Shown: positions 51,819 through 58,616 of the stretch, piece by piece | Layout: the number at the start of each line of letters is the position of its first letter | Position numbering within the stretch: position 1 is the first letter of the stretch | Origin: Bacillus sonorensis NBRC 101234 = KCTC 13918 | GTDB taxonomy: Bacteria > Bacillota > Bacilli > Bacillales > Bacillaceae | Direction of reading: 5' to 3' | DNA: 58,616 bases | Assembly: GCF_001592005.1 (NCBI RefSeq) | Contig: NZ_BCVZ01000022.1 | Coordinates: 1-58,616, forward strand | The notes under the pieces: generated by a model | The model's input: the letters and a program-made list of their open reading frames with translations, nothing else | The model's database searches: none | What the model was told of the DNA's origin: nothing | Translations under genes and position numbers: made by a program

Positions 51819-51896
51819 TCAAATAAGTATATTAGTTAGATATGCAGTCAAAATGAAGCCTAGTATAAAAACCAACAAATATAACAGCTTTTTCAT
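51819..51896 (-). CDS. 25-residue membrane peptide between lanT and lanP
   Basis: Short frame with its own strong ribosome binding site (TGGAGG, 7 bases before ATG). The product starts MKKLL and is a single hydrophobic helix of about 20 residues ending TNILI. It fills the otherwise empty 140-base gap between the transporter and protease genes. I know of no counterpart in the enterococcal cyl operon. It could be an immunity peptide, a regulatory peptide or a small partner of the transporter; only its position and membrane character are visible. Confidence 0.55.
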   Translation of the reverse strand: MKKLLYLLVFILGFILTAYLTNILI

Positions 51897-51930
51897 TTAG
51901 ATACCTCCATTTCTTTTTATCACCACAATA

Positions 51931-54069
51931 TCATCTTTGATTATTTTTATAAAGATTATAATAGTAACCTTTTTGCTTCATTAAAAAATAATGATTACCT
52001 TCCTCAACTATTTCTCCTTTCTCCATCACAATTATCCTGTCAAATTCTTTGATAGTATGAAGTCTATGAGCTGCAACAATACAACCTAAATTTGACTTTA
52101 GAATATTGTCCATTATTTTTTTTTCCGATATATTATCTAGTGCACTCGTGGGCTCGTCCATCAAGATAAAAGATGGTTTTTTGAATAAGGCTCTTGCTAA
52201 AGCAATCCTTTGCTTTTGGCCACCTGAAAGGTTTGAACCGTTTTCAGAAACTTCTGTATTCAAACCTAAAGGGAGATGTTGAATAATTTCATCAACTCCA
52301 GAATCGAAAACAACTTCAAAGAGGAAATTCATATCTTCGGTTTCAAAATTATTTAATACAATATTATCTTTGATTGTATTATTGAAAATACTCGGATGTT
52401 GATTAACTATTCCTATTTTTTTTCGATAATCCTTAGGATTTAATGTTGTGAAATTTTTTCCGTTTACCAAAAACTCACCATAACTAGGATAATATAATCC
52501 AGACAATAATTTTATTAGTGTACTTTTTCCCGATCCACTTCTCCCAACAATAGCTACCTTTTCATTATTAAAAACTTTTAGATTAATTCTATTAAGCGTT
52601 AATTCTTCAAATTCACTATATTTAAAACCAACATTTTTTAACTCTAATTCGTAAATTTTATCTATATTAGTTTTAACTTCTAGATTTTTTTCTGATTTTG
52701 AGTTAATTACTTCCTGAATTTTATAAAAATAGGATTTGAGAACTAAGAATTCAGTATAGAAACCAGCGATTGAAACTACTGGATTCATAAATGAAGGGGT
52801 TACAGCTGTAATCCCTATTAGCTGTCCTATTGTTAGTGTTCCTTTTTGAATTTCCATAATTCCGATACAAACAAGCAAGAGATTTAAGATAAATTGTAAT
52901 GATGTTGACAAATTGCCAAGAAATGCACTGATCCTGCCTTTATCCTTTTCGTATATTACTTGTTTTTGAAAGTGCTTAAACCATTCTTGATAAAAATATT
53001 CTCCTGCTCCTGATATTTTTATGGTTTCCATATTTTCTATTAACTCAGTTACTATTTTTTGAACTCTAGATTGTTCTAGTAATTCTTTGTCTGTTATTTT
53101 TTTTATCACTATCGCATTCAAAATAGCTGTAAAAACGATTACAACAGTGGTTAAGATTATAATGAATGAAAGAAAGATTGAGTATTGAAAAATTAAAAAT
53201 AGATAAACAAAAATAAAAATAGAATCGATTATAAGAGATGTTACTCTTTGAGTTAGTATTTGACGAATATACACGCTTAAATTTGAACGGAATATAAGAT
53301 CTCCTGTCGATCTGTTTACAAAAAAATTCATTGGCAAAGAAATAAGTTTTGAAATAAATTTTGTCATTAAATGAATATCAAAGTTCTTTTGGAAATTCGC
53401 AATTAAAAGAGATCTAATAACTTGAAAGCAATAGTAACTCAACAATAAAATCCCAAGGAGAATAAATGTCTGAAATGCAAAGTTATTATTAAATCTCAGA
53501 TAATCGTTATTGTCTATTAAGGTTTGGGTTAGAATCGGAATAAATAATCCAAATACCTGGATAAAAACTGTACAAATCAGAGTGAAAAAAATAAACTTTT
53601 TTTGAGAAAATACAATTTTAAATAAAACATTTTCATGTTTTTTCTTGGCTTCCACCTCAGTTTTTAGAACTTCTGTTGGGAGTAATATTACTTTAGAAAA
53701 ACCTTTTATAAAGTTTGCGAGTTCAATTTTCTTTTTTCCGGTTGCAGGATCCGCAACATAGGCGTTTTTTTTTGAAATTTTCTCTAATACAATAAAGTGT
53801 TTATTTTCCCAGAGACATATACAGGGGGTATTAAAATTCCTCAATACATCCAAATCCTTGACACGTATTCCTTTAGTTTTAATACCGTAGTCGCTAAGGA
53901 TGTGTTGTAATTGTTGAAGTGTGTTCCCCCCTTTTGGAACCCCATATCGATCGCGAACTTCCCCTAATTCAATATTCTTCCTATAATAATTTAAAATCAT
54001 TGTGATACATGCTAATCCACATTCACTATGCTCCATTTGCTCAATAAACTTTAATCTTTTATTCCTCAA
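51931..54069 (-). CDS. Peptidase-containing lanthipeptide ABC transporter, CylB-like (LanT)
   Basis: 712 residues, matching CylB length. N-terminal C39 peptidase with catalytic C17 (HSECGLACI), H91 (NKHFIVLE) and D107 (VADPATG); six membrane helices between ~155 and 430; ABC domain with Walker A GRSGSGKST, signature LSGGQKQR and Walker B FILMDEPTSALD. Removes the leader at the double-glycine-type site and exports the modified peptides. TTG start about 10 bases after AGAAAGG. 55 bases after lanM. Confidence 0.92.
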   Translation of the reverse strand: MRNKRLKFIEQMEHSECGLACITMILNYYRKNIELGEVRDRYGVPKGGNTLQQLQHILSDYGIKTKGIRVKDLDVLRNFNTPCICLWENKHFIVLEKISKKNAYVADPATGKKKIELANFIKGFSKVILLPTEVLKTEVEAKKKHENVLFKIVFSQKKFIFFTLICTVFIQVFGLFIPILTQTLIDNNDYLRFNNNFAFQTFILLGILLLSYYCFQVIRSLLIANFQKNFDIHLMTKFISKLISLPMNFFVNRSTGDLIFRSNLSVYIRQILTQRVTSLIIDSIFIFVYLFLIFQYSIFLSFIIILTTVVIVFTAILNAIVIKKITDKELLEQSRVQKIVTELIENMETIKISGAGEYFYQEWFKHFQKQVIYEKDKGRISAFLGNLSTSLQFILNLLLVCIGIMEIQKGTLTIGQLIGITAVTPSFMNPVVSIAGFYTEFLVLKSYFYKIQEVINSKSEKNLEVKTNIDKIYELELKNVGFKYSEFEELTLNRINLKVFNNEKVAIVGRSGSGKSTLIKLLSGLYYPSYGEFLVNGKNFTTLNPKDYRKKIGIVNQHPSIFNNTIKDNIVLNNFETEDMNFLFEVVFDSGVDEIIQHLPLGLNTEVSENGSNLSGGQKQRIALARALFKKPSFILMDEPTSALDNISEKKIMDNILKSNLGCIVAAHRLHTIKEFDRIIVMEKGEIVEEGNHYFLMKQKGYYYNLYKNNQR

Positions 54070-54124
54070 ACTGTTTTTTCCTTTCTAATCAAATCAAGGA
54101 CTAAATATTTAGCCCTTTAGAATT

Positions 54125-57100
54125 TTAAATATCGAAATGTAACAAGCTGGGAATTTCTTCCGGGTTATACAGTCGCAAAAATTCATAGCCAATACCTGAA
54201 ATACCTGTGAATAGCCCTACACTTCTAAAGCAAGGTATTGATCGTACAAGATAATCCCCATATTTATATTTATTTTCAAGAACATTTCTTAGCTTATATA
54301 TCAATGAATTATATATATTTCTATCCTTTGTTAATAAAAAATAGCTCAAAAGAAATTCAATGTCGCCAAAATTGCCGTGACATAAGCAATCATCGTTTTT
54401 TGTGTGTCTCGTTAAATTATCATAACAAATATCAATTTCCTTTTTAAGGGTATTGTTATTTTCTAAATATTTTAATGAGTTGATTCGATTAATTCCAATT
54501 CCTGTTGATCCATGACACCATTTATGAGATATTTGTTCATTATTAAATCTTTTATCTTTCCAACCAGATTTACTCGAATCAAAATAAGATTGATCTTTTT
54601 CTAAAGATTTTACTGCCTTATCAAAAAACGTTTTCTTTTCCGAAATATCCGAGAGTGCAAATAATGAACTTGCTACCCCCGCAAATCCATGGGCAAAACC
54701 ACCTAAATTAACAGTGTTTAGGTCTATTCTCTCCCCTAGTTCTTCAGCAAAATGTTTAACATTTAAATCCTTAGTAATTTTATATATGTTAACAAGATTT
54801 TTTAATATTCCCGCGTATCCGCCAATCCAATCATGTTGTACACAATTTTCAATATTTTGTTCCAAATATTTCACTATGCCATTGATCTTTTTTTGATAAC
54901 TAGAATAACCTGTGTTTAGCATTAATATGGTTAATGGGTATAATAATGCTCCTCTACCAGCGAATGAACTGAGCTCATTTTTATTTACAACTTGATGATA
55001 AATTGAATTCTCTATTTTTAGATAAACATCTCTGAGTTTAGGATCAGCCGTCACTTTGTAAAGAGATGAGTAAAACAGGAGTAAACCAGATAACCCATCA
55101 TATAGATCAGCATTTATCGGTCCGATAGACCAAGTACCTTTTTGATCAAGATTAACGTCACTCCATGAAACAGTTTCATCATCTTCTGAAACATACATTT
55201 CCTTTGTTAATTGATCTGCTATATTAAGGGCTTCATTAAGAAGAAAATCTTTGTCTATTATTATATCTTTTACATTAACCCGTTCTTTTAAGTCAGTTAA
55301 ATTTAAATTCAATCTGTATGATTTATTTGTATACATTCCAAAAGAAACTTTCATATATGACAATTGCTTTTCTATTTCTTCTTCATTAAGCGACCTTATT
55401 CTTTCAATTACTCTATCATAAGCAGTTTTATCATAATAATCCTTAATTATAGTACCATTACTTGTTATTATATCTTTTGAGTTCACAATATTATAAAAGA
55501 CAGGAACATCGCCTTTACACATATCCTCTATCTCATATAATATGACTTCTTTATTAGAGTGAGGATAAGCCCATAAATTTTCAAATAGTTTTTCTCTTTC
55601 AATGTAATCTTTAGTACAATTAGGGTGGTAAGAAAAGCTCAACATATCAACATATCGTTGTGTACTCTTAAGTACATTACGTACCTTCTTGCCTTTAAAA
55701 CCTTCTAACATTCCGCCATCAGTAATCAATTCTTTTTTATTCTCCATAAAAAAGTTGCTTATTTCCTTAAATCCGTCAAAGATATAAGGAATAAATTTTT
55801 TGAAATCAGCCTTTTCACCATTTATTTTTGGAATGTTGTTAGCTCCATTAATGATTAAATCTTGATATTTAAATACCATTTCATCACTATTTTCATTGGC
55901 AACTTTCAATACTTTAAATGGCGCAATTTGTTCATCACCACTTAAAGCGCTTAATTCTACTCCCTTTTTATTATTAGCCCTCTCATCATATGCAGTAAAA
56001 GGAACCAGCCCAGTATAATTAACTGAGTTAACATGTTCAAACTTTAATGAGGTATAAGCGTCGTCTCCCATTTTCAGTGAAGGTACATGTTGAAAAAGGG
56101 TTTCAAGATCAATAATAATTGGAAAGCCTCCAAAAGCTATTACATTTTCATAATGAAAGTCATTCCCACACAAAAAATGAGTTATTCCTATTAAATGTCC
56201 AAATCTTTTATAAAAACTTTTAATTTCATCGATATTTGAACAATCCTTGTATTGTATGTATTCCTCGAACGCATATTTATCCTTTATTATTTGTTTGGGT
56301 ATATAAAAATTGAAACTTCTATTTTTTTTATTAATCCATTGTAAAAATTGATAATATGTTTTTACAACTTGTAGATCTTTCGGTTTATAAACAAGCCTTA
56401 GTTTATTATCTAATTCAAAAAGTATAACTGTTCGCCCATTATCATGAGAATCTCCGGCACTCATCTTAATTGATGTTATTTCATTTTTATTGTTATGATG
56501 TCCAAACACTTCTTTAATTAAACTTAGTTCATCAAGATAACGTGATAAGAATTCATTTAAATTATTAACAAAAAACATTGTTCTTATTGTCAACAACTTT
56601 GCGAGGGTTGGGTATTCTCTAAAAAAACCGACCATGTCATTAATGTATTTAAATCTTATATTTAAGTATGAACAAAATCTTTCACTCGAATTTTCTCCCA
56701 TTAAAGAACCTTTGTTTTTAAAGAGATGTAAGTCTCTAACCAATGTTTTCCCAGCAATATTAAGCAATTCTGTATTAAGATCTTCTAATAACATTTCAAT
56801 TGCAGAGGACGACATCAAGTTATCACTATCTAGTTTTTTTTCAAATTGATCTTTTGCCCAAAACAAAAAAGCTCTAACGGCATATGTAAAATCAGTAGCT
56901 TTACTCTTTAATTCAACTTCTCGAAGACAACTCATTATATCTTCAAAATTCTTAAACCATTCTTTTTCTTTAACTATTTCTAAAATTTTTTTCTTGTCAT
57001 CATTTTGTAGTTTGGATATTCCTAAATTAAATGCTTCTTCTGATATTTTTTCATACTTCAATTTCAAATTAAATGTTTCATCACTTATAAGACTCTTTCT

Positions 57101-57235
57101 ATTTTTCCATGCTTTTAATTCATTTAATTCTCCGTTACAAAACGAAGGGGACGAATTATCTTTTCTATATTCTATCCGTTCTTTTATCCTAGTTGTTAGT
57201 GAAAAATCCAAATTATCTACACTATTCCTCAACAT
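54125..57235 (-). CDS. Class II lanthipeptide synthetase LanM, CylM-like
   Basis: 1036 residues (CylM is about 990). N-terminal dehydratase domain (DUF4135, ~100-600) phosphorylates and eliminates Ser/Thr. The C-terminal LanC-like cyclase (~700-1036) has zinc ligands C907 (KWCHGSTG) and C952-H953 (CLCHGNFG), plus HGFAGVAS and GLFTGISGIGYEF motifs. A single LanM serving two different precursors is the cytolysin arrangement; lichenicidin-type systems use two. Ribosome binding site GGGGGAG inside the end of the M50 gene; overlap of 14 bases. Confidence 0.94.
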   Translation of the reverse strand: MLRNSVDNLDFSLTTRIKERIEYRKDNSSPSFCNGELNELKAWKNRKSLISDETFNLKLKYEKISEEAFNLGISKLQNDDKKKILEIVKEKEWFKNFEDIMSCLREVELKSKATDFTYAVRAFLFWAKDQFEKKLDSDNLMSSSAIEMLLEDLNTELLNIAGKTLVRDLHLFKNKGSLMGENSSERFCSYLNIRFKYINDMVGFFREYPTLAKLLTIRTMFFVNNLNEFLSRYLDELSLIKEVFGHHNNKNEITSIKMSAGDSHDNGRTVILFELDNKLRLVYKPKDLQVVKTYYQFLQWINKKNRSFNFYIPKQIIKDKYAFEEYIQYKDCSNIDEIKSFYKRFGHLIGITHFLCGNDFHYENVIAFGGFPIIIDLETLFQHVPSLKMGDDAYTSLKFEHVNSVNYTGLVPFTAYDERANNKKGVELSALSGDEQIAPFKVLKVANENSDEMVFKYQDLIINGANNIPKINGEKADFKKFIPYIFDGFKEISNFFMENKKELITDGGMLEGFKGKKVRNVLKSTQRYVDMLSFSYHPNCTKDYIEREKLFENLWAYPHSNKEVILYEIEDMCKGDVPVFYNIVNSKDIITSNGTIIKDYYDKTAYDRVIERIRSLNEEEIEKQLSYMKVSFGMYTNKSYRLNLNLTDLKERVNVKDIIIDKDFLLNEALNIADQLTKEMYVSEDDETVSWSDVNLDQKGTWSIGPINADLYDGLSGLLLFYSSLYKVTADPKLRDVYLKIENSIYHQVVNKNELSSFAGRGALLYPLTILMLNTGYSSYQKKINGIVKYLEQNIENCVQHDWIGGYAGILKNLVNIYKITKDLNVKHFAEELGERIDLNTVNLGGFAHGFAGVASSLFALSDISEKKTFFDKAVKSLEKDQSYFDSSKSGWKDKRFNNEQISHKWCHGSTGIGINRINSLKYLENNNTLKKEIDICYDNLTRHTKNDDCLCHGNFGDIEFLLSYFLLTKDRNIYNSLIYKLRNVLENKYKYGDYLVRSIPCFRSVGLFTGISGIGYEFLRLYNPEEIPSLLHFDI

Positions 57236-58238
57236 ATTTTCTCCCCCTCAAAACAAATTGTTCTTCACTTATAATAAACAATGTATCTCTATTAAAAATA
57301 TCTGCATTTAATATTTTTATATACTTTTTATACGCTTCATCATTTCCTTTAATTAATGCTAAACGTTTTAATTCGCTAACCTTATTATGATCACTTGAAT
57401 GCAGCTTTGAATATAAGCTCTCAGCTGCCATAGTGTTATTTTCTAAAATTAAATTAATTTCTTCTATATAAATAATCGCACTCAATAGAGACCTTTTTTG
57501 TTTACTTTTAATTTTGCAGAGTCCTTGGCTTTCTATTTCTTTTAATATTTCTTGAAAAAAATGAATTTTACGCCTGTTGTAAATATTAAAATTCAATTGA
57601 GCACAATATAAATAAGAATACAATGCCTGTAAACTTTTATTGCTTATATTATTAATTGAGTTTGGTTGGACTTTTTGTAATTCATTCTCTAAATTACTTA
57701 ATAGAAAGTCAAATTGCTTCGTTGTTTTATGAGAATTCAACTCTAAATGCAAAAAATAAATACAAGAAAACAAATTACTACTTAATAATTGTGCCGCGTA
57801 CAGTCCGTCTGATAGAAATAGTGTTACTACTCCTATTAAACACGAGACTAAAGCTAAAAATAACAAAAAAATATGATTATTGTTATTTTGTACATAGTAA
57901 TAAAAAAAGATGAAACCGGAAAGCAAACTTAATAATGGCCCTCCCAAAAAACAGAAAGAGGTTCTAATTCTTTCCTTTTGATAAACTGATTGATTTTTAA
58001 TTGTTTGACCATATAATAATGTTGCACCAAAAAAATATTTGTTTTTCCATTGTAATTTAAAATTTCCGTTCCGAAAAATTATTAGCGGGCCTACAGCAAA
58101 CCAAATAACGCGCCGCCTTACTAAAAATCCAAAAAACACATGTCCTAATTCGTGTATAATAATACTCAATATAATACTTATAAAAAATAATGAAAATGAT
58201 TTACTTAATATTCCTATCATATGTAATAAGGAAGTCAA
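57222..58238 (-). CDS. M50-family membrane metalloprotease, CylI-like probable immunity protein
   Basis: 338 residues. HELGH (H29, E30, H33) sits inside the first membrane helix (~14-35), and further helices lie at ~95-115 and ~122-142, followed by SDGLYAAQLL where D144 could be the third zinc ligand. A helical soluble tail extends from ~160. CylI, the cytolysin self-protection protein, is of similar length and carries the same zinc site. Start uncertain: the listed TTG lies 14 bases from AGGAGAGG, and no ATG is nearer. In E. faecalis cylI is the last gene; here it follows the precursors. Confidence 0.8.
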   Translation of the reverse strand: MTSLLHMIGILSKSFSLFFISIILSIIIHELGHVFFGFLVRRRVIWFAVGPLIIFRNGNFKLQWKNKYFFGATLLYGQTIKNQSVYQKERIRTSFCFLGGPLLSLLSGFIFFYYYVQNNNNHIFLLFLALVSCLIGVVTLFLSDGLYAAQLLSSNLFSCIYFLHLELNSHKTTKQFDFLLSNLENELQKVQPNSINNISNKSLQALYSYLYCAQLNFNIYNRRKIHFFQEILKEIESQGLCKIKSKQKRSLLSAIIYIEEINLILENNTMAAESLYSKLHSSDHNKVSELKRLALIKGNDEAYKKYIKILNADIFNRDTLFIISEEQFVLRGRKYVEE

Positions 58239-58283
58239 TATATTGATAAAAACCTCTCCTTTATATATAAACTTATAAGAAAC

Positions 58284-58304
58284 GTACCCGGCTTAACCGG
58301 GTAC
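58284..58304 (-). terminator. Stem-loop between the precursor and M50 genes
   Basis: Perfect GTACCCGG/CCGGGTAC stem with 5-base loop, then GTTTCTTATA on the minus strand. Weak T run, so more likely a partial attenuator or 3'-end stabiliser that keeps precursor transcripts in excess over the enzymes. Confidence 0.65.
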
Positions 58305-58314
58305 ATTAAGATTT

Positions 58315-58503
58315 TTAGCAATAAATTGCTGATACAATACTGCCTCCACCTAATCCAATGGTAAAGCCCGCTACACACACTGGAGTTGTTTCAGGTTTTA
58401 CATCTCCACATCCTTGAATTGATGCCATTTCTTCCATTGTTAATTCTTCAAATGATGGACCTGTCACTGACAATGTTGTATCTTTTTTTTCATTTGTATT
58501 CAA
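58315..58503 (-). CDS. Cytolysin small-subunit-like lanthipeptide precursor (LanA2)
   Basis: 62 residues from a TTG at 58503, about 9 bases after AGGGGGC; a TTG two codons upstream is too close to that site. The leader contains GPSFEELTMEEMASIQG, nearly the same as in CylLS. It is followed by C-GDVKPE, where cytolysin has S-GDVQAE. The core of 24 residues starts TTPVC and ends SAIYC, with FTIGLG in the middle exactly as in CylLS (21 residues), plus three extra residues after the first Cys. Predicted rings: Thr-C43 (A) and S58-C62 (B). Start lies 15 bases after the preceding precursor stop. Confidence 0.92.
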   Translation of the reverse strand: MNTNEKKDTTLSVTGPSFEELTMEEMASIQGCGDVKPETTPVCVAGFTIGLGGGSIVSAIYC

Positions 58504-58518
58504 TTTCAAAGCCCCCTA

Positions 58519-58616
58519 TTAGCATTTTTTGATTGATAGAACAACTGTAACACCTGTTGCTGCTCCAGCACCTACTGCTCCACAAAATCCAGAACTTGCT
58601 TCTGCTGCTTCAATAA
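58519..58616 (-). CDS. Cytolysin large-subunit-like lanthipeptide precursor (LanA1), C-terminal part
   Basis: Only the last 31 codons are inside the window; the frame runs off the right end. The final 21 residues, from CGAVGAG to SIKKC, align without gaps with the end of CylLL, with identity at 14 of 21 positions by eye including TGVTVV. SSGFC matches the SSAAC ring precursor. Two rings are predicted here: Ser to the internal Cys (SxxC) and Ser to the terminal Cys (SxxxC). The leader and A ring lie outside the window. Confidence 0.85.
   Translation of the reverse strand, partial: IEAAEASSGFCGAVGAGAATGVTVVLSIKKC

Noticed and set aside
50480..58616. Assignment of the operon to lichenicidin or another known licheniformis-group two-peptide lantibiotic
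   Set aside because: Lichenicidin-type systems use two LanM enzymes and precursors with different cores. Here one LanM is present and both cores match cytolysin patterns (FTIGLG, TGVTVV, TTPxC).

Overview
The window comes from the chromosome of a Bacillus of the licheniformis/paralicheniformis type. The backbone (spoVID, hemLBDCXA, engB, lonA, lonB, clpX, tig, ysoA, leuDCBA-ilvCHB, ysnB-rdgB-rph-gerM, racE-ysmB, gerE, ysmA, sdhBAC, yslB) follows the gene order I recall for B. subtilis, and most proteins have B. subtilis-like lengths. Additions not expected in B. subtilis 168 are an ilvE at the head of the ilv-leu operon, an NADP-type gdhA, a secreted beta-helix protein, an SDR oxidoreductase and several islands. 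Species assignment is inference; no rRNA or typing gene is present.

Layout. 1-7300: spoVID 5' part and the heme operon hemAXCDBL, with a promoter and a PerR-like box. 7400-16900: protein quality control (LonA, LonB, ClpX, trigger factor) plus ysxD, engB and ysoA. 17000-26600: branched-chain amino acid operon ilvE-[T-box]-ilvBHC-leuABCD, with a near-consensus promoter and a cre-like site upstream of ilvE. 26840-29620: a Gly/Pro/Tyr-rich small protein, gdhA and two small hypothetical genes. 29690-35360: decayed prophage or island next to a tRNA-Arg gene. It carries an XRE regulator with palindromic operators, an alpha/beta-hydrolase-like gene, an LXG toxin with an RNase A-like C-terminus and its immunity gene, a holin with an internal stop and a frameshifted integrase. 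35465-47600: tRNA-Arg and conserved genes through gerE, sdhCAB and yslB. 47670-50380: two degenerate insertion sequences (IS3 family and IS1182-like).

50480-58616 (all minus strand, strikingly AT-rich, cut by the window end) is the highlight: an operon resembling the Enterococcus faecalis cytolysin (cyl) operon. In transcription order it encodes a CylLL-like precursor (only its last 31 residues are in the window), a CylLS-like precursor, a CylI-like M50 membrane metalloprotease (probable immunity), a CylM-like LanM synthetase, a CylB-like C39-peptidase ABC transporter, a previously unlisted 25-residue membrane peptide, and a CylA-like secreted subtilase. The logic predicted from the family is: LanM dehydrates and cyclises the two precursors, LanT removes the leader at a Gly-Cys site and exports, and the subtilase trims the remaining GDVKPE hexapeptide outside the cell. 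This is not lichenicidin. The core peptides match the two subunits of the haemolytic/bactericidal cytolysin, with clear differences in both cores, in operon order and in the added small peptide.

Start codons were revised from the longest open frame wherever a ribosome binding site and remembered family length agreed. All homology statements are from memory of the families; no database search was run.
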